64,000 nucleotides of DNA, from assembly GCF_010671595.1 (NCBI RefSeq), contig NZ_JAABOP010000001.1, positions 1,674,001 through 1,738,000 of the forward strand, given 5' to 3'. Made by a program: the position numbers and the translations under genes. Under the pieces are notes generated by a model. That model was not told the DNA's origin. It ran no database searches and saw nothing but the letters and a program-made list of their open reading frames with translations. Below are positions 17,483-27,072 of the stretch, piece after piece; position 1 is the stretch's first letter, and the number at the start of each line of letters is the position of its first letter. Origin of the DNA: Muriicola jejuensis (GTDB taxonomy: Bacteria > Bacteroidota > Bacteroidia > Flavobacteriales > Flavobacteriaceae).

Positions 17483-19369
17483 ATGAGAAAAAATCTGGCC
17501 ATAGCTTTAGTTTTTAACGCCCTGTTGCTGAGTTGTACAGGACACAAAGAAAGGGAGGTGGCCAAAAAAGAAGGAATGCACATGAAAGGAGAAGGAAAGA
17601 TCGTGATCTACCAGGTATTCACCAGGTTATTCGGGAATACGAATACGAACAACAAGCCATGGGGAACCCTGGAGGAGAACGGCGTTGGGAAGTTTTCAGA
17701 TTTCACTCCCACGGCCCTGCAGGAGATCCGGGACCTGGGGATCACCCATATCTGGTATACCGGTGTGCCCCACCATGCCCTGGTAACGGACTACAGCGAA
17801 CACGGGATTACCCGTGATGATCCCGATGTGATCAAGGGGAGGGCCGGATCGCCTTATGCGGTCAAGGACTATTACAACGTGAATCCCGATCTGGCCGACA
17901 ACCCCGAAAAAAGGCTGGAGGAATTCAAACAGTTGATAGGACGTACCCACGAGGCGGGAATGAAAGTCATCATTGACATCGTACCTAATCACGTGGCCCG
18001 ACGTTACGAAGGGGCGTCCACCCCCGAAGGAAAAGAGCCTTTCGGTGCTTCAGACAATACCTCATCAGAATACGACAGGGACAATAATTTCTACTATATC
18101 CCCGGCACACCTTTTCAGGTACCAGAGTGGAAAAATGGCTATCAGCCTCTCGGGGGGGATCCCCATCCCCTGGTAGACCATTATTTCGCCGAAGATCCAG
18201 CCAAATGGACGGGAAACGGGTCTAGGCTTTCACAACCCGATTTCAATGACTGGTACGAGACCGTTAAGATCAACTATGGGGTACGACCCGATGGTACTTA
18301 TGATTTCGATCTTTTACCGGAGGATTCCGGGTCGAAAGATCACAGTGAGCACCTCAATTTCTGGAAAGGCAAATCCGTCCCGGATTCTTGGGTCAAGTTC
18401 AGGGATATCGCCCTGTATTGGCTGGACATGGGCGTCGATGGATTCAGGTATGATATGGCAGAAATGGTTCCGGTCGAATTCTGGAGTTACCTCAATTCCC
18501 ATATCAAGGAAAAGACTCCCGGGGCACTGTTGCTGGCGGAAGTTTACAATCCATCCCTATACAGGGATTATATCTTCAAAGGGAAAATGGATTACCTGTA
18601 TGACAAGGTAGAACTTTACGACAGCTTGAAGCACATCATGCAGGGACATGGATGGACGGACCACATCCCGGTCGTACAGCGGGGTATGATGGATATCGAG
18701 CACCATATGCTGCACTTTCTGGAGAACCACGATGAGCAGCGTATCCCCAGCCCGGAATTTGCCGGGGATGCCCTAAGAGGAAAACCGGCCATGGTGGTCT
18801 CGGCGACCCTGAGTACTTCGCCGACCATGATCTATTTCGGACAGGAAGTAGGGGAGCCCGGAGCTGAAAATGCAGGATTTGGAAGTCCTTCCCGAACGTC
18901 GATCTTTGATTATATAGGGGTGCCACATCACCAGCGCTGGATGAACGACAAAGCCTTTGACGGAGGGCAATTAACCGCAGAAGAGGCAGCGTTGAGGGAT
19001 TTTTATAAACGACTCCTGAACCTGACCATCAAAAGCCCGGCTCTTCTGGGAGCTTACGAAGACATCCATTATCACAACAAGGACCACACTCCGGGGTACG
19101 ACCACAGGGTGTATTCCTTTGTTCGCTGGAAGGATGGGCAGCGATGGCTGATCCTTGTAAATTTTGACGCAGAACGCGATTACGAACTTGAGATGAAGGT
19201 CCCACCCTCTTTAGTGGGTGCCTGGGGACTGCAGGAGGGGAAGACCTATACGCTGCTCGATCGACTTTACGAAGAGGTGAGGACGGAACTCAGGATAGAA
19301 AAAGGGCAAGGCCTGTTTGAGATTGGCCTCGCCCCTTTGCAGTCCTTTATTTTTGAATTAAGGGATTGA
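17483..19369 (+). CDS. GH13 alpha-amylase family lipoprotein
   Basis: A second alpha-glucan-acting enzyme, directly joined to the previous gene (ATG immediately after its stop). The signal MRKNLAIALVFNALLLSC has a lipobox with Cys at residue 18, so the enzyme is lipid-anchored, at the periplasmic or outer face. The GH13 residues are Asp324 (GVDGFRYDMAEM), Glu353 (LLLAEVYNP) and Asp417 (LENHDEQ). At 628 residues it has the barrel plus a C-terminal beta domain and no separate starch-binding module. In Bacteroidota maltose loci the last gene is often a SusG-like surface amylase, but subfamily cannot be told by eye; trehalose- or maltose-forming specificity is also possible. Confidence 0.88.
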   Translation: MRKNLAIALVFNALLLSCTGHKEREVAKKEGMHMKGEGKIVIYQVFTRLFGNTNTNNKPWGTLEENGVGKFSDFTPTALQEIRDLGITHIWYTGVPHHALVTDYSEHGITRDDPDVIKGRAGSPYAVKDYYNVNPDLADNPEKRLEEFKQLIGRTHEAGMKVIIDIVPNHVARRYEGASTPEGKEPFGASDNTSSEYDRDNNFYYIPGTPFQVPEWKNGYQPLGGDPHPLVDHYFAEDPAKWTGNGSRLSQPDFNDWYETVKINYGVRPDGTYDFDLLPEDSGSKDHSEHLNFWKGKSVPDSWVKFRDIALYWLDMGVDGFRYDMAEMVPVEFWSYLNSHIKEKTPGALLLAEVYNPSLYRDYIFKGKMDYLYDKVELYDSLKHIMQGHGWTDHIPVVQRGMMDIEHHMLHFLENHDEQRIPSPEFAGDALRGKPAMVVSATLSTSPTMIYFGQEVGEPGAENAGFGSPSRTSIFDYIGVPHHQRWMNDKAFDGGQLTAEEAALRDFYKRLLNLTIKSPALLGAYEDIHYHNKDHTPGYDHRVYSFVRWKDGQRWLILVNFDAERDYELEMKVPPSLVGAWGLQEGKTYTLLDRLYEEVRTELRIEKGQGLFEIGLAPLQSFIFELRD

Positions 19370-19386
19370 ATTTATTTACGAAATGA

Positions 19387-19815
19387 TCAGGCCTGTCCTT
19401 CCTTTGGATGTGTGGCCTTGTACATAAGGGCGATCACGGCACCGATAATACCGTAATACACGATATCCAGAACTGCCTCCACAAGGTGTCCGGTCAGGTC
19501 CATAAACTCCGAGGTGGCATACCAAAGGAGTCCCATTCCCAGACCGACGAAGACCCCAATCCAGAGACCGAACTGAAAACCGCCCCCGAAGCTGTGGTAT
19601 CCCCTCGCCCATTTCCCGTAAACTGAACTCAGGGCAAAGGCGGCAATGAGGTTGGAGAGGATCAGCATGGGGAAATCCGGTTCTTCCTTCATCGCATCGG
19701 TAAGAGTGTGCCCTTCAAAAAAATCGACAGTCGCCACGCCCCAGATCAGGAAGCCCAGCACGAACATGGCCACGGCAGCTACTACGGTGGCCAGAAGATT
19801 TTGTTTTGTAAACAT
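19387..19815 (-). CDS. four-helix membrane protein of unknown function
   Basis: A 142-residue inner-membrane protein with about four transmembrane helices: residues 7-28, 50-64, 76-100 and 114-132, the second preceded by a charged loop TDAMKEEPDFP. The glycine-rich stretch GGGFQFGLWIGVFVGLGMGLL is notable. It resembles DUF1761-like small membrane proteins in size and layout, but I do not recognise the family with certainty. It is convergent with the GH13 genes, has its own ATG start and no obvious operon partner. Confidence 0.7.
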   Translation of the reverse strand: MFTKQNLLATVVAAVAMFVLGFLIWGVATVDFFEGHTLTDAMKEEPDFPMLILSNLIAAFALSSVYGKWARGYHSFGGGFQFGLWIGVFVGLGMGLLWYATSEFMDLTGHLVEAVLDIVYYGIIGAVIALMYKATHPKEGQA

Positions 19816-19978
19816 AGTTTTGTTTGTTAATGGGTTGTTGTACTATCAAAGATATTAAATATAAAATATGAAAAATGAAAAAAATTAGCATATAAACAAG
19901 ATAATCAGTAACGTAAGTCTTAATAAATTACAAGAAAATATTATAAAACTCTCAGGAAGGATAATCGAGGGCAAATTG

Positions 19979-19986
19979 TATTTTTG
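19979..19986 (+). promoter_or_regulatory. -7 box before the glycerophosphodiesterase gene
   Basis: TATTTTTG matches TAnnTTTG exactly and ends 21 bases before the ATG at 20008, giving a short leader. No good TTG is seen at -33. The rest of 19816-20007 is AT-rich with no gene. Confidence 0.4.
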
Positions 19987-20007
19987 GGTAAATGAAATTG
20001 AACAGAA

Positions 20008-20754
20008 ATGAAGAGGATCTTTATCCTGATAGTCTTTTGCACTGTAGCTGGCTGCAGTGAAACAGGTCGAAATATGAAAGTCATTGGTCACAGAGGAGCC
20101 ATGGGACACGAAACAGAGAATACGCTGGCGTCCGTACAGAAAGCTCTGGATCTGGGGGTGGATATGATCGAGATCGACGTTTTCCGCGTTAAAAGCGGCG
20201 AGATCGTGGTATTCCACGACGAAAGACTGGAAAGGCTCAGCAATGCGGGAGGTTTTATCGAGGACTGGAATTACTTTGAACTGAGAAAAGTAATTCTAGA
20301 AGGGAACCACAGGATACCGATGCTGCAGGACGTCCTGAAGCTGGTAGACCACCGTGTACCCCTGAATATTGAGCTCAAGGGGGCCAATACTTCGGACCGG
20401 GTGAATTTCATCATGGAGTATTACATCAAAGAAAGAGGATGGAAGCCGGAAGACTTTCTTATCTCCAGTTTTAACTGGGAGGAGCTCAGGAGCATGAGGA
20501 ACCTAAATCCGAATGTCGCCATTGCCGTACTTACCGAATCGGATCCAGTGGAAGCCATATCAGTAGCGAAGGAACTGGGAGCGGTCGCCATCAACCCCAA
20601 TTACAGGAATGTTACTGCCGAAAATGTGGAAGCCCTTCATGAGGCGGGATTCAAGGTCTATACATGGACGGTCAATGAAAAGGAGGATATTGAAGCTATG
20701 CGGAAATATGGAGTGGATGGTGTCTTCACCAATTTCCCCGAAAGGGCCCAATGA
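20008..20754 (+). CDS. glycerophosphodiester phosphodiesterase, lipoprotein
   Basis: Hydrolyses glycerophosphodiesters to glycerol 3-phosphate and an alcohol. The 248 residues begin with a lipoprotein signal (MKRIFILIVFCTVAGC), so it works outside the cytoplasm. GDPD motifs are HRGAMGHETENTL (catalytic His), EIDVFRVKSGEIVVFHDERL (metal-binding Glu/Asp and second His) and NIELKG. The C-terminal VYTWTVNEKEDIEAMRKYGVDGVFTNFP is also typical. The last bases overlap the next gene's ATG, so the two are translated together. Its product could feed the glycerol genes a few kilobases downstream, which lie on the other strand. Confidence 0.92.
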   Translation: MKRIFILIVFCTVAGCSETGRNMKVIGHRGAMGHETENTLASVQKALDLGVDMIEIDVFRVKSGEIVVFHDERLERLSNAGGFIEDWNYFELRKVILEGNHRIPMLQDVLKLVDHRVPLNIELKGANTSDRVNFIMEYYIKERGWKPEDFLISSFNWEELRSMRNLNPNVAIAVLTESDPVEAISVAKELGAVAINPNYRNVTAENVEALHEAGFKVYTWTVNEKEDIEAMRKYGVDGVFTNFPERAQ

Positions 20755-22040
20755 TGTATGACCTTATCGCCGTAGGAGGAGGCGCAGCCGGTTTTTACGG
20801 AGCCATCCACGTGGCTTTGGCGAACCCTTCACTAAAGGTCGCTATTCTCGAGCAAAGCAAGCAGGTCCTGGGTAAGGTCAGGATCTCCGGTGGCGGACGC
20901 TGCAATGTGACCCATGCCGAATTCAATCCCGCCGAACTTACCAAGGCTTATCCCAGAGGTCAAAAGGAATTGCGAGGTCCCTTCAATCATTATCAGCCGA
21001 GGCATACCATCGATTTCTTTGAATCAAGGGGCATAAAGCTTAAAGTGGAGGAGGACGGAAGGATGTTCCCTGTCAGCGATTCCTCCCAGACGATCATCGA
21101 TTGCTTTATGGATTGCGTCAAAACATCAGGAATTGAACTAATAAAAAACACTCCCGTGATCAAGATATCGCCTTTGGAGGACCCGACAGGCGAAGGGGCC
21201 TGGGAGGTACAAACCCAATCGAGATCTTTTATCTGCAAGAATCTTCTGGTAGCCACGGGGAACAGCCAGCGAATGTGGAATATACTCAAAACGCTGGGGC
21301 ATCGGGTGATCGATCCGGTTCCCTCCCTGTTCACTTTTAATATAAAAGACGAGAGAATAGATGGGTTGCAGGGCTTAAGCACCCCGGCAAGGATAGAACT
21401 GGTATCGAGGGAGCTCCCGGGTAAGAGGATATCCGAAGTGATCAAGACCACTTCGAAGCGATCTGAAGGTTTGATGGCTGAGGGCCCTCTGTTGATCACG
21501 CATTGGGGAATGAGCGGACCTGCCGTCCTGAAATTGTCGTCCTGGGGTGCCCGCCTCCTTCACGATTACAATTACCGGTTCCGGATCCGGGTGAACTGGC
21601 TGCCGGATTACCACCAGCACGGTATGTATTCTTTTCTGGAAAAGGTCAAGGATGTAGAAGGGAAGCGCACGGTTTACCGGACCTGTCCGGTGGAGATCCC
21701 CAGACGACTCTGGGGAAAACTGGTGCTCTCCACAGGGATCACACCTGAACAGAAGTGGGCTGAGCTCACAAAAAAGCAATTACAGTCGCTTGCGGGTCAG
21801 CTGACCGCCTCAGAATTCCTGGTAGAGGGTAAAAGCACTTTTAAGGAAGAGTTCGTGACTGCCGGGGGAGTAGACCTCAAAGAGGTCAATTTCAAGACCT
21901 ATGAGAGCAAGCTACACCGTGGCCTTTATTTTGCCGGGGAAGTCCTGAATATCGACGCGATCACCGGAGGGTACAATTTTCAGAATGCCTGGACAGGAGC
22001 GTATATGGCTGCCCACGCGATCACTTCCGAAGAGAAATGA
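20751..22040 (+). CDS. NAD(P)/FAD-dependent oxidoreductase, HI0933-like family
   Basis: A 429-residue flavoprotein of the BaiN/HI0933 family. The N-terminal dinucleotide fold MMYDLIAVGGGAAGFYGAI, the second element KVRISGGGRCNVTHAE and the C-terminal GEVLNIDAITGGYNFQNAWTGAYMAA are diagnostic. The physiological reaction of the family is poorly known; some members reduce enoyl substrates. The start ATGATG overlaps the preceding gene's TGA by four bases, the usual sign of translational coupling. Any functional link to the phosphodiesterase is unknown. Confidence 0.88.
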   Translation: MMYDLIAVGGGAAGFYGAIHVALANPSLKVAILEQSKQVLGKVRISGGGRCNVTHAEFNPAELTKAYPRGQKELRGPFNHYQPRHTIDFFESRGIKLKVEEDGRMFPVSDSSQTIIDCFMDCVKTSGIELIKNTPVIKISPLEDPTGEGAWEVQTQSRSFICKNLLVATGNSQRMWNILKTLGHRVIDPVPSLFTFNIKDERIDGLQGLSTPARIELVSRELPGKRISEVIKTTSKRSEGLMAEGPLLITHWGMSGPAVLKLSSWGARLLHDYNYRFRIRVNWLPDYHQHGMYSFLEKVKDVEGKRTVYRTCPVEIPRRLWGKLVLSTGITPEQKWAELTKKQLQSLAGQLTASEFLVEGKSTFKEEFVTAGGVDLKEVNFKTYESKLHRGLYFAGEVLNIDAITGGYNFQNAWTGAYMAAHAITSEEK

Positions 22041-22047
22041 ATCCCCT

Positions 22048-22773
22048 TTAGAGTACGAGATAAAGTGCGGCGGCCGCTACCCCGCCTATGACCGGTCCTA
22101 AAACGGGAACCCAGGAATACCCCCAATCCGAACCTCCCTTGCCTTTGATAGGAAGGATCGCATGGATAAGTCGGGGTCCCAGGTCCCTGGCGGGATTGAT
22201 GGCGTAACCAGTAGTGCCACCCAGGCTTAGCCCAATTCCCCAAACCAGAAGGGAGACGGGAAGGGCGCCCAAAGAACCCAATCCGATTACTTCTTCCGTG
22301 GCCAGCATGGATGCATCCGTAAAGAAGAGCACCGTGAAGACGAGAACGAAGGTCCCCAGTATTTCGCTGAACAGGTTGGAGGGATATTTCCGTATTGCAG
22401 GGATGGTCGAGAAAACCCCTAACTTCACTCCCTGGTCATCCGTGATGTCAAAATGGTCTTTGTACATGAGCCACACCAGAGTGGCCCCTGTCATGGCCCC
22501 TAAGAGTTGGGCAAGCAGATAGGAAGGGACCTCCGCCCAGTCGAAGCTACCGGCCACAGCGAGGCCAAGGGTCACAGCCGGGTTGATATGGGCTCCGCTA
22601 TAAGGTCCGGCAACGACCACCCCTACAAAGACGGCAAATGCCCAGGCAGTTGTGATCACCAGCCAGCCAGCTCCCTCTCCTTTGGTCCCTTTGAGGATCA
22701 CATTAGCGACTACGCCGCATCCCAGAGTGATCAGGAGTGCGGTACCAATTAATTCTGCAACAAATGGTGTCAT
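22048..22773 (-). CDS. glpF: glycerol uptake facilitator (aquaglyceroporin)
   Basis: An inner-membrane channel for glycerol. From the ATG at 22773 (MTPFVAELIGTALLITLGCG) it has 241 residues and six helices. The first NPA box is GAHINPAVTLGL, the second GYAINPARDLGPRL; the Asp after NPAR is the mark of glycerol-type channels as opposed to water-only aquaporins. A longer reading from 22818 would overlap the glpK end and adds a hydrophilic tail, so it is rejected. It follows glpK by 10 bases. Confidence 0.93.
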   Translation of the reverse strand: MTPFVAELIGTALLITLGCGVVANVILKGTKGEGAGWLVITTAWAFAVFVGVVVAGPYSGAHINPAVTLGLAVAGSFDWAEVPSYLLAQLLGAMTGATLVWLMYKDHFDITDDQGVKLGVFSTIPAIRKYPSNLFSEILGTFVLVFTVLFFTDASMLATEEVIGLGSLGALPVSLLVWGIGLSLGGTTGYAINPARDLGPRLIHAILPIKGKGGSDWGYSWVPVLGPVIGGVAAAALYLVL

Positions 22774-22783
22774 ATACGTATAA

Positions 22784-24280
22784 TTAATTCTCTTTTGTCC
22801 AGTATTCCAGGGCACCAATAGCTTTGTACCATCCCTTGATCCCTTCTTCTATAGCGGTCCTTTCCTTCGCAGGGATGAACCTGCGTTCACTTTCCCAAAT
22901 CGCCTCGATTTCTTCGAGACCAGACCAGTATCCCACCGCAAGACCGGCCAGAAAGGCCGCACCCATGACCGTGGTCTCTACGATCTTTGGCCGTACAGCG
23001 ACCGTGTCCAGAACGTCGGCCTGGAATTGCATTAGGAGATTGTTGACCGTTGCCCCACCGTCTACACGCAATTCTTTTATGTCGATCCCGGCATCGGCCT
23101 CCATGGCCTTAAGGACATCCATGGTCTGGTAGGCGATGGATTCTATGGCTGCCCTCGCAATGTGGGCATAAGTGCTTCCCCTGGTAAGTCCGAAAATGCT
23201 GCCTTTGGCGTGCTGGTTCCAATGGGGAGCTCCAAGTCCGGCAAAAGCAGGGACGAAGTAGACCCCTTCTGAACTGTCGACCGTGCAGGCGAGTTTCTCC
23301 ACCTCGCCCGAAGACTCGATGATCCTCAGGCTATCCCTGAGCCATTGGACGACGGCTCCCGCGATGAATATGCTCCCTTCCAGAATGTAATGGGTCTTCC
23401 CATCTATCTGCCACCCCACAGAGGTGAGCAGGTTGTTCTTAGAGATGATGGGTTTTTCCCCTATGTTCATCAGCATAAAACAGCCCGTTCCATAAGTATT
23501 TTTGACCATCCCGGGTTTTGTGCACATCTGGCCGAAGAGAGCCGCCTGCTGGTCTCCTGCTATTCCTGCAATGGGAACCTCCGTTCCCAGCCAGCGCGCA
23601 GAGGTATGGCCGTATACTTCACTGGAGGGCTTCACCTCGGGCAGCATGGACCTGGGGATATTCAATAGGGCGAGCAATTCATCATCCCATTCCAGGGTAT
23701 TGATATTGAAGAACAAAGTCCTGGAAGCGTTCGTGACATCGGTAATATGCAGAGATCCTTCTGTCATTTTCCAGATCAGCCAGGAATCTATGGTGCCCAT
23801 CAGCAAATCACCTGCCTCGGCCTTTTCCCTGACACCTTCCACATGGTCGAGGATCCACTTGACTTTCGTTCCTGAGAAATAGGCGTCTATTACAAGTCCG
23901 GTCTTATCTCGTATCAGATTAGAAAGCCCGTCTTTTTTGAGTTGATCACAATATTGGGCCGTCCTTTTATCCTGCCATACAATGGCATTGTAGACCGGAT
24001 TGCCCGTATGCTTGTCCCAGACCACGACCGTCTCCCGCTGATTGGTGATACCAATCCCGGCAATGTCAGAGGGGGAAATATTTTTGGAGTCTACAGCCTC
24101 CTTCATCATTTCGGCCTGGGTTTCCCAAATTTCAAGGGCGTCGTGCTCTACCCAGCCCGACCGGGGAAAATGCTGGGTGAATTCCTTTTGGGCAGAAGAC
24201 ACGATGACCCCTTTCTTGTCAAAGATCAATGCCCTGCAACTGGTCGTACCCTGATCTAAGGCCAAGATGTATTTTTTCAT
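22784..24280 (-). CDS. glpK: glycerol kinase
   Basis: Phosphorylates glycerol to glycerol 3-phosphate and traps it in the cell. The 498 residues from the ATG at 24280 ([21 protein letters not shown]) give the standard GlpK length; the 23-residue extension possible from 24349 is not typical of the family. [37 protein letters not shown] and [14 protein letters not shown] are conserved glycerol-kinase segments. It forms a two-gene operon with glpF. No glycerol 3-phosphate dehydrogenase gene lies in the window. Confidence 0.95.
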   Translation of the reverse strand: MKKYILALDQGTTSCRALIFDKKGVIVSSAQKEFTQHFPRSGWVEHDALEIWETQAEMMKEAVDSKNISPSDIAGIGITNQRETVVVWDKHTGNPVYNAIVWQDKRTAQYCDQLKKDGLSNLIRDKTGLVIDAYFSGTKVKWILDHVEGVREKAEAGDLLMGTIDSWLIWKMTEGSLHITDVTNASRTLFFNINTLEWDDELLALLNIPRSMLPEVKPSSEVYGHTSARWLGTEVPIAGIAGDQQAALFGQMCTKPGMVKNTYGTGCFMLMNIGEKPIISKNNLLTSVGWQIDGKTHYILEGSIFIAGAVVQWLRDSLRIIESSGEVEKLACTVDSSEGVYFVPAFAGLGAPHWNQHAKGSIFGLTRGSTYAHIARAAIESIAYQTMDVLKAMEADAGIDIKELRVDGGATVNNLLMQFQADVLDTVAVRPKIVETTVMGAAFLAGLAVGYWSGLEEIEAIWESERRFIPAKERTAIEEGIKGWYKAIGALEYWTKEN

Positions 24281-24410
24281 TTTTTTCAGTTCTACTTGGT
24301 TCTTTTCGTTCTCCGTCTTTAAATGTAACAGAATTATTTTGTTTTCCACAAACTGACCTGAAGGCTGAACGGGAAGATGTACGCAGAATATCCGTTCAAG
24401 GGGAATAAGG

Positions 24411-24884
24411 CTAGTTGAGCATCCAGATATTAAAATTCAGTACCATGGCAAAACATACCCAAAGAAGATAGGGGAGCAGCAGATAGGCAGCAGGTCTGCT
24501 GACGATCTTAAACCATTTGATGGTCGCCAGGATAAGGATGATAAGGATCAAGATCACCACCAGAGCCCAGAAAGGTTCGCGGAGTCCGAAGAACACGATG
24601 CTCCACAAAGCATTGAATAGCAGTTGAAAGCCGAAATAGTAAAGGGCGGTCTTCACCCAAATATGATAAAATCCTTTGGCCCAGACCAGGCCTGCGGCGA
24701 TGCCCATGGTGATATAGAGGAAGGTCCAGACAGGGGCAAAGATCCAGTTAGGGGGATTAAAACTGGGTTTTTCGAGCGTTACGTACCAGCTTTCTACCGA
24801 ACTCTGGGTGGCAAAACCCGAAAGGAAGCCAATGAGGAGGCAAACGATCACGGCAATACTGATATAGGTTGCTTTTTTCTTCAT
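24411..24884 (-). CDS. tspO: TspO/MBR-family tryptophan-rich protein
   Basis: A 157-residue, five-helix membrane protein of the TspO/translocator-protein family, which binds porphyrins and modulates stress responses in bacteria. [36 protein letters not shown] is represented by the characteristic elements [15 protein letters not shown] and [12 protein letters not shown] at 24884 is chosen; the codon at 24893 is TTG. It is divergent from the mevalonate genes and monocistronic. Function in this organism is unknown; a link with light or tetrapyrrole stress is only a family-level idea. Confidence 0.92.
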   Translation of the reverse strand: MKKKATYISIAVIVCLLIGFLSGFATQSSVESWYVTLEKPSFNPPNWIFAPVWTFLYITMGIAAGLVWAKGFYHIWVKTALYYFGFQLLFNALWSIVFFGLREPFWALVVILILIILILATIKWFKIVSRPAAYLLLPYLLWVCFAMVLNFNIWMLN

Positions 24885-24932
24885 CGGGATCAATGCTCAA
24901 AGTCCTAAAATAGGAATTTATTTTGATTGGAG

Positions 24933-24963
24933 TTAGGGGGATTCTCCCTAAGACCTATCTTTG
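24933..24963 (+). promoter_or_regulatory. mvaD promoter with palindromic operator-like site
   Basis: TATCTTTG (24956-24963) is an exact TAnnTTTG -7 box. Just upstream, 24933-24951 is a 19-bp palindrome (TTAGGG arms with CCCTAA, 8 of 9 pairs matching) that would lie over the spacer region, where a repressor would act. Because the in-frame TTG at 24961 is part of the -7 box, translation must start downstream at ATG 24982. Confidence 0.5.
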
Positions 24964-24981
24964 CAAGAAATTTTGGAGTTC

Positions 24982-26076
24982 ATGCGAGAAGGGGAGTTCA
25001 TTGCTGCAAACACCGAGGTTCTAGAAGACCAGTGGATCTCTTCCTGGAGGGCGCCAAGTAATATCGCACTGGTAAAATACTGGGGCAAGTACGAAGGGCA
25101 GATCCCTGCCAATCCCTCATTGAGCTTTACCCTTTCAGCCTCCCATACCAATACCACAACCCTATTTGAGAAGAAGGTTTCCGGGGACAAAATGCCGACT
25201 TTTGAATTGCTTTTCGAAGGGAAGCCACGGGCCGATTTCAACCCCAAGATAGCTACATTTCTCAGGCGAATCCTGCCCTATTCGCCATGGCTAGGGGAAT
25301 ACAACCTCAAGATCAGCACAGAGAACAGTTTTCCGCACAGCAGCGGTATCGCCTCCTCCGCCAGCAGTATGGCGGCCCTCTCACTCTGCATCACAGAGAT
25401 GGAACGAAAGCTGATACCCTCTATGTCTGAGGGAGCATTTCTCAGGAAGGCGTCTTTTTTGGCCCGACTGGGTTCCGGCAGCGCTTGCAGGAGTATTGAA
25501 GGGCCCCTGGTGAGCTGGGGTGAACACGAAAAACTGACGGGGGGATCCGATCTTTTCGGTACGGCCTATTCAGGTCCCGTTCACGAAGTATTCCGGGATA
25601 CCAGGGATACGATCCTTTTGGTTCACAAAGGACAAAAGACCGTAAGCAGCACGGCCGGGCACTCCCTTATGAATGGACATCAGTACGCATCCCAACGCTT
25701 CTCACAGGCGCATTCCAATCTTTCAGCACTGACTGAGGTCCTGGAAAATGGAGACCTGCATCGCTTTGCCGAGATCGTGGAGAGCGAGGCCCTGAGCCTT
25801 CACGCCATGATGATGACCAGTGTACCCTATTACCTCCTCATGAAGCCCAATACCCTGGCAATAATCGAGAAAATATGGGAATTCAGAAGGTCTACTCAGG
25901 TGCCTGTCTGTTTTACGCTGGATGCGGGCGCCAACGTCCATTTGCTTTATCCAGGGACAAGTGCCGATAAAGTTTTGCAATTTATTAAGAATGAGCTTGT
26001 TGCGTATTGTGAAAAGGGACAGTATATTTGCGACGCCTCAGGGCCTGGTGCAAAAAAACTGGAGTCGGCTATTTGA
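24982..26076 (+). CDS. mvaD: diphosphomevalonate decarboxylase
   Basis: Makes isopentenyl diphosphate from mevalonate diphosphate with ATP in the mevalonate pathway. The 364-residue protein has the decarboxylase signature WRAPSNIALVKYWGKYEGQIPANPSLSFTLS, the GHMP phosphate loop (NSFPHSSGIASSASSMAALSLC) and GSGSACRSIEGPLVSW. It opens the flavobacterial-type order mvaD - GHMP kinase - UbiA - pseudouridine synthase. The start at 24982 is fixed by the promoter overlap of the earlier TTG. Confidence 0.93.
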   Translation: MREGEFIAANTEVLEDQWISSWRAPSNIALVKYWGKYEGQIPANPSLSFTLSASHTNTTTLFEKKVSGDKMPTFELLFEGKPRADFNPKIATFLRRILPYSPWLGEYNLKISTENSFPHSSGIASSASSMAALSLCITEMERKLIPSMSEGAFLRKASFLARLGSGSACRSIEGPLVSWGEHEKLTGGSDLFGTAYSGPVHEVFRDTRDTILLVHKGQKTVSSTAGHSLMNGHQYASQRFSQAHSNLSALTEVLENGDLHRFAEIVESEALSLHAMMMTSVPYYLLMKPNTLAIIEKIWEFRRSTQVPVCFTLDAGANVHLLYPGTSADKVLQFIKNELVAYCEKGQYICDASGPGAKKLESAI

Positions 26077-26101
26077 TATCTGCAAATTAGGACTACCTTT
26101 A
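26072..26101 (+). promoter_or_regulatory. promoter for the GHMP kinase gene
   Basis: TTTG (26072-26075) and TACCTTTA (26094-26101, one mismatch from TAnnTTTG) are separated by 18 bases, and the ATG at 26124 lies 22 bases further. The -33 box covers the stop of mvaD, so the kinase can be expressed apart from mvaD. Confidence 0.45.
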
Positions 26102-26123
26102 ACTTGCGGTAATACAGCAAATT

Positions 26124-27062
26124 ATGAAAGGACCTCTTTTCTATTCTAAAATCCTCTTGTTCGGGGAATACGGAATCATCAAGGATTCTAAAGGTCTGTC
26201 TATACCCTATAACTTTTTTAAGGGGGCCCTCAAAACAGAGCACCCTCTCTCGGAGGCCGCCAAAAAGTCGAACGACAGTCTCAAAAAATTTGCGAATTAT
26301 CTGGCAGAGATGCAGCAGGAAGATCCTTCACTGGTGCAGTTCGAGATCGAGGCCTTAAAGCAGGACCTCGATGGAGGTATGTATTTCGACAGCTCCATCC
26401 CTCAGGGATATGGCATTGGCAGCAGTGGTGCCCTGGTTGCCGCCATATACGATAAATACGCCCAGGACAAGATCACCGTTTTAGAAAATCTCACCAGGGA
26501 AAAGCTTTTGCACCTCAAGGCCATTTTCGGGAAGATGGAATCCTTTTTTCACGGAAAATCGTCAGGTCTCGATCCCCTGAACAGTTACCTGAGCCTTCCT
26601 ATCCTTATCAACTCCCAGGACAATATAGAGTCGACCAGCATCCCGTCCCAAAACATCAACGGGAAAGGTGCAGTCTTCCTGCTGGACAGCGGAATGACGG
26701 GAGAAACAGCACCTATGGTACAGATCTTTATGGAGAAGATGAAGCACGAAGGGTTCCGGACGGTACTCAAAGAGGAATTCATAAGGCATACAGATGCCTG
26801 TGTCGAGGATTTCCTTGCCGGGAACATCAAATCCCTTTTTGGGAACCTGAAACAATTATCACATGTAGTGCTCGATCATTTCAAGCCAATGATCCCTCAG
26901 CAATTCCATGAACTTTGGAAAAAAGGGATAGAAACCAACGACTATTACCTGAAACTTTGCGGTTCGGGGGGTGGCGGATATATCCTGGGGTTCACCGAGG
27001 ATATTGATAAGGCCAGAAAAACCCTTGAGGGACACAGACTGGAAGTGGTATACAACTTCTAA
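26124..27062 (+). CDS. GHMP kinase, probable mevalonate kinase
   Basis: A 312-residue GHMP-superfamily kinase that probably phosphorylates mevalonate. The N-terminus YSKILLFGEYGIIKDSKGLSIPY is the motif of mevalonate-type kinases. The ATP loop is IPQGYGIGSSGALVAAIYDKY, and motif 3 is LKLCGSGGGGYILGF. It belongs to the GHMP subgroup that sits beside diphosphomevalonate decarboxylase in flavobacteria (sometimes named GYDIA). No separate phosphomevalonate kinase is seen in the window. Reaction assigned from context and motifs; phosphomevalonate kinase activity is the alternative. Confidence 0.85.
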   Translation: MKGPLFYSKILLFGEYGIIKDSKGLSIPYNFFKGALKTEHPLSEAAKKSNDSLKKFANYLAEMQQEDPSLVQFEIEALKQDLDGGMYFDSSIPQGYGIGSSGALVAAIYDKYAQDKITVLENLTREKLLHLKAIFGKMESFFHGKSSGLDPLNSYLSLPILINSQDNIESTSIPSQNINGKGAVFLLDSGMTGETAPMVQIFMEKMKHEGFRTVLKEEFIRHTDACVEDFLAGNIKSLFGNLKQLSHVVLDHFKPMIPQQFHELWKKGIETNDYYLKLCGSGGGGYILGFTEDIDKARKTLEGHRLEVVYNF

Positions 27063-27072
27063 ACCCCTTTTT

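Noticed and set aside
19304-19334. GC-rich inverted repeat near the end of the second GH13 gene
   Set aside because: It lies within the coding sequence and lacks a T-tract directly after the stem, so it is not a terminator.
24961-24982. TTG start for mvaD
   Set aside because: This TTG is part of the -7 promoter box, so it is not transcribed.
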